From CAYIHX01 sp964363305 (lineage in GTDB: Bacteria; Bdellovibrionota; UBA1018): a DNA stretch of 40,255 nucleotides. The notes under the pieces are model-generated. The model did no database searches and was not told where the DNA came from. It saw only the letters and a program-made list of their open reading frames with translations. The DNA is taken from NCBI GenBank assembly GCA_964363305.1, contig CAYIHX010000035.1:1-40255 (forward strand), in the 5' to 3' direction. This document shows, in pieces, positions 15,718 through 22,397 of the stretch (position 1 is its first letter; every line of letters begins with the position of its first letter). Position numbers and translations under genes: made by a program.

Positions 15718-15737
15718 AAATCGGTTCTACCCGATTT
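15718..15737 (+). repeat. Inverted repeat in the fliD leader
   Basis: AAATCGG and CCGATTT form perfect 7-bp arms around a 6-nt loop, TTCTAC. The second arm ends 5 nt before the AAGGAGG ribosome binding site, so it could be an RNA hairpin near the ribosome site or a DNA operator. It has no U-run and is not a terminator. Confidence 0.4.
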
Positions 15738-15752
15738 CGTCAAGGAGGACGA

Positions 15753-17153
15753 ATGGGTCTGAGGTTCGACCCCGTAGGCGGGGGTCAATTCAAACAGGTG
15801 GTTCAGCAGCTTATTGAAGCTGAGCGCCAACCTATCAAGCAACTCGAAGCCCGCAAAAAGAATGAAAACGCAAAAATGACGCTGTTTCAGGAATTTAAAA
15901 CCAAATTCACTGGCTTCGAAAAAACCCTGAATGAGTTCTCAGATTTCAGAAAATTTCGCGAATTGAAAGTCGACCTGGGGGACGGCGAAAACGCCATCGC
16001 TGTAACCGTCGATAAGGAACGAGCGGAGCCCGGTACCTACACTTTGGCAATTGAACAGCTCGCCACCCGAACTTCGGTCATCTCGAATAGCTTCAAAAAC
16101 CCGGATGAGCCCGTCTTGGGAAGCGGCTTCATTGTCGTCGATGGACCCGAAGGAAGCATGGAGATTTACGTCGATGCGAAAAATGCGAGCCTCCGCGGGA
16201 TCGCGGACGCGCTCAACAAAGACGCGAAATCACTCGTCCAAGCCTCGGTGGTGCAGGATCAAACGGATCCCGACGCCCCATGGCGCCTCATTATCGGCGG
16301 AAAAACAGCCGGGGCGAACAACCAGCTAAATATTCCTGAATTTTACTTCCTCGACGGAAATACCGACTTCTATTTCGAGGACGACCGGGAAGCTGACAAT
16401 GCCATTCTCACCCTTGACGGTTTCGAGATCGAAGCTCCTACGAACGAACTCAAAGAATTTCTCACGGGCGTCAACGTTCAACTCAAGCAAGCGCGCCCCG
16501 GCCAGCCGGTTACGTTCACCATTTCAGAAGACTACAAAAAAATCGCTGGCAAGGTGAAGGGATTGGTTGATCAGGTAAACGGCATTCTTGACTTCATCAA
16601 CAAGCAAAACCAGGTTGACGACAAAACCGACACGAAAACAATGTTCACAGGTGACTCGAGCCTTCAGAGCATCGAGTATCGCATCAGGAACATCCTCCAC
16701 GAGGGCTTTCCCGTTGATGACCCCAGCGCCGACAACGGCTATCGCTACAAGTTCCTCAACCAGATCGGGATCTCGTTCAATAAGACCGGTACCATCGAAT
16801 TTAATGAAGAAAAATTCGAGAAGACCCTGCAGGACGACTACAAAGGCGTGGCCGAATCGATCACCGGAGAAAACGGCTTCGGAAACCAGATGAAGAGCAT
16901 CGTAGCTGATTTCACGCGCACGGGAACCGGCATGCTCCACACCCGTGAGAACTCCATCCGGCAGCGCATCAAAAAGATCGACGACGATATCGCCCAAAAA
17001 GAGCGACGGGTTGAGCAAAAGTCTCAGGCCCTCACTGACAAATTCTCGAGACTACAGGGCTCGCTTGCGTCCATGCAAAGACAACAACAATACCTAAGCG
17101 CCACCATGGGTGGCGGCGGCGGCAACCCAGTACAGCAACTTCTCGGGGGATAA
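15753..17153 (+). CDS. fliD: Flagellar filament cap protein FliD
   Basis: Cap at the tip of the flagellar filament that places incoming flagellin. The 466-residue protein shows the FliD N-terminal domain (GLRFDPVGGGQFKQVVQQLI, with an N-terminal helix to about residue 50). The C-terminal domain includes DYKKIAGKVKGLVDQVNGILDFINKQN and a terminal coiled coil ending QQQQYLSATMGGGGG. FliD is exported by the flagellar type III system and needs no signal peptide; none is seen. AAGGAGG sits directly before the ATG. fliS follows after 4 bp. The N-terminal helices are intact, as required for polymer contact. Confidence 0.95.
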   Translation: MGLRFDPVGGGQFKQVVQQLIEAERQPIKQLEARKKNENAKMTLFQEFKTKFTGFEKTLNEFSDFRKFRELKVDLGDGENAIAVTVDKERAEPGTYTLAIEQLATRTSVISNSFKNPDEPVLGSGFIVVDGPEGSMEIYVDAKNASLRGIADALNKDAKSLVQASVVQDQTDPDAPWRLIIGGKTAGANNQLNIPEFYFLDGNTDFYFEDDREADNAILTLDGFEIEAPTNELKEFLTGVNVQLKQARPGQPVTFTISEDYKKIAGKVKGLVDQVNGILDFINKQNQVDDKTDTKTMFTGDSSLQSIEYRIRNILHEGFPVDDPSADNGYRYKFLNQIGISFNKTGTIEFNEEKFEKTLQDDYKGVAESITGENGFGNQMKSIVADFTRTGTGMLHTRENSIRQRIKKIDDDIAQKERRVEQKSQALTDKFSRLQGSLASMQRQQQYLSATMGGGGGNPVQQLLGG

Positions 17154-17157
17154 CTAA

Positions 17158-17550
17158 ATGGCCGGTGGGATAAATCAATACAAGCAGATGCACATCAAAA
17201 CGGCCTCCCGAGGGCAGATTCTCATCATGCTCTACGAGGCGGCGATTCAGAATTGCAAAAAAACAGTCGAAGCGATTGAAGGCAAGAAAATCGCCGATAA
17301 ATGCAAGCACATCGGCAAGGTGCATGACATCATTCTCGAGCTGCAATCGAGCCTCAATTTCGAAGTGGGTGGGAAGATCGCGCAAGACCTCGAGGGTCTA
17401 TACAACTTCATGTCCTCCCAACTCATCAAAGCGAACGTCGACAGCTCGAGCGAAACCATCAAAAGCGTCCAGAAGCTTTTAGAAAATCTTCTCTCCGGCT
17501 GGAAAGGCGCGGTCGAACAAGTGCAGAAAGGCGGCGGAGCCACTAAGTGA
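17158..17550 (+). CDS. fliS: Flagellin export chaperone FliS
   Basis: Small helical chaperone that keeps flagellin unpolymerised and delivers it to the export gate. At 130 residues it has family length. The N-terminal YKQMHIKTASRGQILIMLYEAAI matches the FliS signature (Y-x-x-x-x-v-x-t-a-x-p-x-x-L-i-x-m-L-Y-d). A NYLxxQL-like segment, here NFMSSQLIKANV, follows at about residues 84-95. It lies 4 bp after fliD and its stop overlaps the next start. No flagellin gene lies in the window. Confidence 0.95.
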   Translation: MAGGINQYKQMHIKTASRGQILIMLYEAAIQNCKKTVEAIEGKKIADKCKHIGKVHDIILELQSSLNFEVGGKIAQDLEGLYNFMSSQLIKANVDSSSETIKSVQKLLENLLSGWKGAVEQVQKGGGATK

Positions 17551-17987
17551 AGATTCTAACCTTCGCACGCAGTCGCAACAGGTGCCTTGAGAGATTTCTC
17601 AGCCTTTCGGAGGAGTTTTTTCGGTACCTTTCCGCGGCCGACCAAGAGGATCTCGACCAGCGGCTCCTGAATTTCGAACGAACCCGCGACTCGATTTTGC
17701 GGGCCCTCGACCTCTTCGACAGAAAACTGAAGGAGGAAGGAAAAATCCTTCGGCGCGACTCGCTCGGCTCGCCGGCACTTCAGGAGCTGAAAATCATGCT
17801 CTTTAAAAGAGATGATCTTGTGCACAAAATTTTGGATGTCGATCTACAGATTATTGGGCGCATCGAGCGCATCAGAGATTCTATTTTTTCGAACCTAAGC
17901 CAGTCGAGGGTCGCAAAAAATCGAATCGGACGATTCAAAAGTGGAGCCGACGAGATTAACGGCCACGAGGTAGACGAAAAAGCATGA
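17547..17987 (+). CDS. FliT-like helical protein of the flagellar operon
   Basis: A 146-residue, highly charged, all-helical protein starting with GTG that overlaps the fliS stop by 4 bp, so translation is coupled. FliT, a chaperone for FliD, commonly follows fliS and has this size and build; FlgN-type chaperones are similar. I see no residue signature that settles between them, so the name rests on position, length and predicted helices. Its own stop overlaps the next start (ATGA). Confidence 0.6.
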   Translation: MKILTFARSRNRCLERFLSLSEEFFRYLSAADQEDLDQRLLNFERTRDSILRALDLFDRKLKEEGKILRRDSLGSPALQELKIMLFKRDDLVHKILDVDLQIIGRIERIRDSIFSNLSQSRVAKNRIGRFKSGADEINGHEVDEKA

Positions 17988-19234
17988 TCACCACGGAAAT
18001 CGAAAATACCGTCAGAGAAGCGATGCCTGAAGCGCGGGATTTTGAAGTCATTGACTCCATTCCCATCCCGTCAAAAGGGGATAGGATGGCGCGGACCCAG
18101 GTAATCGAGGAAGCTCTCGCCGACTTTGACCGCTTCGAGAACGATCAGACCAGAACCTACCTCGTTCAACTGCGTCCACGCAGCGCAATGTCCGACCAGG
18201 TAGGCACGCCCACCTTCGCCCAGACCGAGCACGGCCTGATCGACAAAATGATGCGGGAAACGTTTCCACAAGATGCCGTGGAGCCTCTCCATGCTCGAAA
18301 TACTCGCATGGTCGCGTCAGAGCCGCTTTATCAACCCGACGGTAAGCTAAATTCTGATTACTTGTTTAAGAACGCCGAAATCCTTTTTGATGCGAAGGAA
18401 TATCAACTTTCACGGAAAATTCTCACGACGATCCTCAAGGCGCACGAACGCCCCGCTTATTCGCTCTTCCTCATTGCAAAGACCTATGAGGCAGAGGGAA
18501 AGCTTGACGAGGCCCTCAAGATCTACGAACAGTCCCTCACCTTCCAACCCACGATCGAGGCCTATCAGAAAACAGCCGCCCTTCAGATGCGGGCCCAAAA
18601 GGACCAAAATGCGGCCGAGACGCTTGAGCGGGCCCTCCTCCTCAAAGATCTGAGCGTTTCCGTGCGTTGTGAGGTTCTCAAGGCGATCGCGAATTCCTGG
18701 TTCCGCGCGGAGCGACCGGAAAAGTCGGTCGACTTCTATCGGCAAGCGCTCCAACTGGATCCAAACTCCGCATGGATTCTCTGCCGCCTCGGTCTCGCGC
18801 TTCATCAACTCAAACAGCCGGGAGAGGCCGTTCAGGCGCTGAATTCAGCTCTGACACTCAACCCTAAGAACCCGCAAGCCTTGAACGGGATCGGGCTCTG
18901 CCTCTTGGACCTGGGAGACAAGAGGGCCGCCCATGACGCCTTCGCTCGGTCCCTCGATATCGAGATCCACAATGCGGCGGCGCTCTACCAACTCATCAAG
19001 TGCGCCTACGAGCTGAAGAGCTATGCTACCGCTGCACGAATCGTCGAGCGGTATGCGGACGTCGCGCCGATCAACGCCCATCTTCTCTACAGCCTTGCAG
19101 GTTTACAGTTTCATCTTGGGCGCATGGAAGACGCCTCAAGAACGATCCGAAAGCTTCATGAAATTCAGCCAGACCATCGGGGCGCGGCTGATCTTCACGA
19201 GCTCATCGGAAAATACGCGGGTGCTTCTCCCTAG
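17984..19234 (+). CDS. TPR-repeat protein in the flagellar operon
   Basis: Soluble protein of 416 residues. Residues 1-120 are polar and match nothing I know. From about residue 125 there are six or more tetratricopeptide repeats, such as LIAKTYEAEGKLDEALKIYE, then SVDFYRQALQLDPNSAWILC and AVQALNSALTLNPKNPQALN, with the usual small/large residue spacing. TPR domains bind other proteins. Its start overlaps the preceding stop as ATGA, and the glycosyltransferase gene follows after one small gene. In Caulobacter a TPR domain in FlmG recruits flagellin to its glycosyltransferase domain; a similar adaptor role is my inference. Confidence 0.85.
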   Translation: MITTEIENTVREAMPEARDFEVIDSIPIPSKGDRMARTQVIEEALADFDRFENDQTRTYLVQLRPRSAMSDQVGTPTFAQTEHGLIDKMMRETFPQDAVEPLHARNTRMVASEPLYQPDGKLNSDYLFKNAEILFDAKEYQLSRKILTTILKAHERPAYSLFLIAKTYEAEGKLDEALKIYEQSLTFQPTIEAYQKTAALQMRAQKDQNAAETLERALLLKDLSVSVRCEVLKAIANSWFRAERPEKSVDFYRQALQLDPNSAWILCRLGLALHQLKQPGEAVQALNSALTLNPKNPQALNGIGLCLLDLGDKRAAHDAFARSLDIEIHNAAALYQLIKCAYELKSYATAARIVERYADVAPINAHLLYSLAGLQFHLGRMEDASRTIRKLHEIQPDHRGAADLHELIGKYAGASP

Positions 19235-19272
19235 GGAGAGGTTCTCGCCATCGACACTGTCATGGAGGACAG

Positions 19273-19458
19273 ATGGCGGCAGATAGCGGACTATTACAAG
19301 GACAGATCATCAGGGATCCGGCTCTCGAAGAAAAAAATGTCGAGGGTTTGCTCCGTGGGTTTTTAAGGGCACTCGTACATGAGGCGAGCGGCGTGCACGC
19401 GATTTCTCACCAGATCGACTCTCGCGAAGAAGCTTATATACAAAGTCAGGCAAACTAA
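19273..19458 (+). CDS. Small uncharacterised protein of the flagellar operon
   Basis: A 61-codon gene. It has a good ribosome binding site (GGAGGAC, 3 nt before the ATG on a strict count, aligned as GGAGG with 5 nt), lies in a 224-bp slot between the TPR and glycosyltransferase genes, and its stop abuts the next start. The protein is hydrophilic with one likely amphipathic helix (VEGLLRGFLRALVHEASGVH). No signal peptide or motif is visible. Its setting supports a real gene; the function is unknown. Confidence 0.6.
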   Translation: MAADSGLLQGQIIRDPALEEKNVEGLLRGFLRALVHEASGVHAISHQIDSREEAYIQSQAN

Positions 19459-21270
19459 ATGACCGAAAATCCAATCCCCCTGGAACCCAAAAAAGTCTCG
19501 GTGCTGGTTATTCAACTCGCCCGTCTAGGTGATACCCTGCAGAGCCTCATGGCCCTGCGAGCTGCCAAGCAGCTCTACCCGCAGCTCGAAATTCATTTCC
19601 TTGCCCGCACCAGCTTCGCGGTCGCGGCGCAACGAGTACCATGGATCGACCAAGTTCATATCCTACCGACCGAAGATCTCATCGGCGCACAGCTTGCCGG
19701 AAAGTGCGGCGAGAACGATAGCCTAAAGAAGTTAGCTCGCTGGATCGCACCGCTTGCCACTCGCCCCTGGGATCTTCTCTTCAATTGGTCATTCTCCGAC
19801 GCGAGCAGTTTTTTAACGGGGCTCCTTCCCGCCCGAGTTAAATTGGGATTTTCACGGAGCAATGACCTCAGCTTCGTTGCCACCGATGGCTGGACTCACT
19901 TTGTGCAGGCCATCGTTCAAGGCGGCGTACGCCAGAATATTCATCTGACGGACATCCTCACCACTCAGCTCCTTACGGCACTCCAGATTCACATCGGAGA
20001 CCCTGCCGACGAAGGCAATGCACCGGTCACTTCGAAAAGCTTCTTCACTCTAGAAACTGATGGACCCACCTTTGGGCCAAGTTGGCGCGACCCGTCCCGC
20101 CGCTGGATCGGGCTCCAGATCGGCGCAAGTACCCCGGATCGATCCTGGAGCGCGGCGGCTTGGGCAGCGTTCTCGTCAAGGCTTATTTCATATAGCCCCG
20201 ACTGCAGTGTTGTACTGATGGGGGGACCGGACGATATCGACAAGGAACAGGAGATCCTCGCCCTTCTTCCCGAATCGCAGAAAAAATCGAAGAACCTCCA
20301 CTCAATCGTCGGCCGAGCCGGCTTTGATCAATGGGCCAACGTGGTGAGCCGCTGCCAATGGGTAGTGGCCGGAGATACTGCCGTCATCCATCTGGCCAGC
20401 GTGCTCGGCACCCGAGTCCTTCACCTAGCCATGAACTCCCCCAACTGGGCGGAAACGGGGCCGTACGGCAACGGGCACTATGTGCTCGCTCCGACCTCAA
20501 GCTCCAAATGCATCGATCCGGAATCAGCCTTTATCGCCTGGACCTATGCCAGCGGCGAGTGGGCCCTACGAAAGCAAATGAACCTCGTAGAGCACTTCAA
20601 GCTCAAAAAAATGGATGAAGAGCTAACCAAGCTCTGCATCTTCCGATCAAAAATTCGAAACTCACAAGACGGCGGCGGCGTTCACTTCGAACCCATGAAC
20701 CGTCAGCCGCTTGAACTGAACGACTGGGGCTCGCAGGTGATCGGTCACATGGCCCGAGCGTGGTATTGTGGCTGGGTACCGAAAGTCGGCGGGGAACTCG
20801 ATCGACTCGCTATCGGGCCACACCTCATTCAAAACCTCCGCCGACTCTCCGAAGCGGCTGATGTTCTCGGAAAGATTTGCGAAGAAGCCCGAAGAACCTC
20901 CGGCTTACTGGAAACCAAAAGCTCCAAACTCGTCTCTGACAAAATCATGCGCCTTTCTGACCAAGAAGATCTCAGGGGACTGGGCAAGAAACTGATTGAA
21001 CTCGAAGACCTCATCGACCGCCTTGCGGGATCCGATCCTGTCCTTTCCGCATTTTCCCGAATGACCCGTGTTTTGATGCATAATCTGAAGGGCGATCGTC
21101 TCTCGGCGCTAGGCAAAGACAGCGCGACCTCCTATCAACAGCTCCAACAGGGCGTATCCGTCTTGAAGGACTGGATTCAGTTCACTCTTAAGTTGGTCAA
21201 GCCGATCGCGATCATGCCCGCGAAAGTGATTGAACTCCGATCACCGCATCGAGAAGGTCCCTCACTGTGA
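19459..21270 (+). CDS. GT9-family (heptosyltransferase-like) glycosyltransferase with C-terminal extension
   Basis: Glycosyltransferase of the GT-B fold, probably moving an activated sugar onto LPS or a protein. Residues 12-375 follow GT9: VLVIQLARLGDTLQSLMALR at the start, GLQIGASTPDRSWSAAAWAA near 215-235, and AGDTAVIHLASVLGTRVLHL near 310-330, where the usual DTGxxH reads DTAVIH. Residues about 380-603 are an extra helical region not found in standard heptosyltransferases (about 350 residues). The gene sits inside the fliD operon and starts directly after a stop codon, so flagellin or FliD glycosylation is likelier than LPS core synthesis. That role is inference. Confidence 0.85.
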   Translation: MTENPIPLEPKKVSVLVIQLARLGDTLQSLMALRAAKQLYPQLEIHFLARTSFAVAAQRVPWIDQVHILPTEDLIGAQLAGKCGENDSLKKLARWIAPLATRPWDLLFNWSFSDASSFLTGLLPARVKLGFSRSNDLSFVATDGWTHFVQAIVQGGVRQNIHLTDILTTQLLTALQIHIGDPADEGNAPVTSKSFFTLETDGPTFGPSWRDPSRRWIGLQIGASTPDRSWSAAAWAAFSSRLISYSPDCSVVLMGGPDDIDKEQEILALLPESQKKSKNLHSIVGRAGFDQWANVVSRCQWVVAGDTAVIHLASVLGTRVLHLAMNSPNWAETGPYGNGHYVLAPTSSSKCIDPESAFIAWTYASGEWALRKQMNLVEHFKLKKMDEELTKLCIFRSKIRNSQDGGGVHFEPMNRQPLELNDWGSQVIGHMARAWYCGWVPKVGGELDRLAIGPHLIQNLRRLSEAADVLGKICEEARRTSGLLETKSSKLVSDKIMRLSDQEDLRGLGKKLIELEDLIDRLAGSDPVLSAFSRMTRVLMHNLKGDRLSALGKDSATSYQQLQQGVSVLKDWIQFTLKLVKPIAIMPAKVIELRSPHREGPSL

Positions 21271-21638
21271 AACCCGCCCACGAGGGAAAAGAGACCCTCC
21301 GGTCTCTCGATCAGTTTCTTCCGGTACTCTCCGAACTCTGTCTGACCGCGGCCGACGAACTCGAAGCGAGCGCCCACTCGTTGGCTTATGAACAACTGAT
21401 CAACGGCCTTGAAACCCTGAACGAGCTTTTTCAGGCGTGGGGTTCGGCATTTCCACAGAAACAACAGTCTGAGTTGAGACCCTACGTCATCGATCTTCTC
21501 TCCGTCGTGCAAGATCTCGACGTCTTTTCGAAGCGACAAGATATCCGGCATCGAGTCTCCCTCCTGCGAAGCGCCGTCCCCGAGTACCTCGAAGAACTTC
21601 GCGTTCACGGCATCGCCGCTTTTGACCGTTCCTTTTGA
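21267..21638 (+). CDS. Small helical protein at the end of the flagellar operon
   Basis: A 123-residue, hydrophilic, all-helical protein with a GTG start that overlaps the glycosyltransferase stop by 4 bp. It has no signal peptide or known motif. The segment AYEQLINGLETLNELFQAW resembles SYQQLQQGVSVLKDWIQFT near the end of the preceding glycosyltransferase, which suggests a shared helical bundle. Function unknown. It looks like the last gene of the operon because 156 bp without a gene follow. Confidence 0.65.
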   Translation: MKPAHEGKETLRSLDQFLPVLSELCLTAADELEASAHSLAYEQLINGLETLNELFQAWGSAFPQKQQSELRPYVIDLLSVVQDLDVFSKRQDIRHRVSLLRSAVPEYLEELRVHGIAAFDRSF

Positions 21639-21661
21639 ATATAACGCAACGAGCTATTGCG

Positions 21662-21676
21662 ATTTCCCGGGGAAAT
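21662..21676. repeat. Perfect palindrome after the flagellar operon
   Basis: ATTTCCC and GGGAAAT are perfect 7-bp arms around a single G. It lies 24 bp after the operon's last stop and 47 bp before the -35 box of the next promoter. It may be a regulator binding site. A 5-bp inverted repeat (CGCAA / TTGCG) sits just before it. No U-run, so not a normal terminator. Confidence 0.35.
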
Positions 21677-21708
21677 GCTCATGTCGTGAGACCTCTCCTC
21701 TTCAAAGT

Positions 21709-21737
21709 TTGACAGTCCGTGAGGTGAGCCGTATCAC
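21709..21737 (+). promoter_or_regulatory. Sigma70-like promoter for the tyrosine-rich lipoprotein
   Basis: TTGACA (perfect) and TATCAC (4 of 6) are separated by 17 bp. The predicted start near 21744 gives a leader of about 50 nt that includes AGGAG before the ATG. This is the best housekeeping promoter match I found in the window. Confidence 0.5.
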
Positions 21738-21794
21738 CGCCATGATGTGGGAGAATTAATCTTCTCTAAGATTGTTTAACTAAAGGAGAGCAGT

Positions 21795-22334
21795 ATGAAC
21801 CTGAAAAAATTGACACTACTTGGAATCTTGGCTCCGATGGCATTCGCAGCCTCCGGTTGTTACGTCAGTAACTACGGCTACTACGACTACAACTGCTACT
21901 ACGACTACTACGGTTACTACGTCTGCGATTACTACTATTACAACGCCGACGGCACGACCGACACGAGCCGCGACATCGTCACTGACGTGGCGAACTCCGA
22001 TGAGGCTCGCATTTCTAATGCCGCTCAACACTATGCTCAGAAGTTCAACCTGTCTGATGAGCAAGGCCTGAAACTTGCCCGCACGATCGTCGACTATCAG
22101 GCCCTGCAGTCTCGCAGCGACCAGGACTTGGCTGACTTCGCTCAGCGCCTCTACGGTGTAAACCCTGCGGAGATCGTCTCAGCGGTCAGCTCGGCCCAGG
22201 CCGGTGATAGCACGAAGCTCAATGGACTGGTTACGGAAGCCGCCAAAAACTTCAACACGACTCCTGAGACCATGAAAGAAATCGTGAAGAACCTTCACGG
22301 CAAGGCTCTCGAAGAACAAGGCGTGCGGTTCTAA
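21795..22334 (+). CDS. Tyrosine-rich lipoprotein
   Basis: An exported 179-residue protein. The signal peptide ends in AASGC with Cys22 as lipidation site. The next 28 residues hold 15 tyrosines and two cysteines in clusters such as YYDYYGYYVCDYYYYN. The rest (about 60-179) is ordinary, helical and acidic, for example VDYQALQSRSDQDLADFAQRLYG. The Tyr block may be an aromatic surface patch for adhesion or crosslinking; that is a guess. AAAGGAG lies 7 nt before the ATG, with its own promoter upstream and a strong terminator downstream, so it is a single-gene unit. I recognise no family. Confidence 0.8.
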   Translation: MNLKKLTLLGILAPMAFAASGCYVSNYGYYDYNCYYDYYGYYVCDYYYYNADGTTDTSRDIVTDVANSDEARISNAAQHYAQKFNLSDEQGLKLARTIVDYQALQSRSDQDLADFAQRLYGVNPAEIVSAVSSAQAGDSTKLNGLVTEAAKNFNTTPETMKEIVKNLHGKALEEQGVRF

Positions 22335-22364
22335 GCCAGCCGAGCTCAGCCTGAAAAAAACGAA

Positions 22365-22397
22365 GGGGCCTGGGGAAACCCAGGTCCCTTTCTATTT
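22365..22397. terminator. Bidirectional rho-independent terminator
   Basis: A 10-bp stem, GGGGCCTGGG with CCCAGGTCCC (one G-U pair), closes on a GAAA tetraloop. On the plus strand TTTCTATTT follows, ending the Tyr-rich lipoprotein transcript. On the minus strand the stem is followed by TTCGTTTTTTTC, ending the subtilase transcript. The stem and loop are textbook. Confidence 0.85.

Noticed and set aside
21816..22064. Val-rich open frame antisense to the Tyr-rich lipoprotein
   Set aside because: It is the mirror of the repeated Tyr codons (TAC read as GTA) and has no ribosome site or homology.
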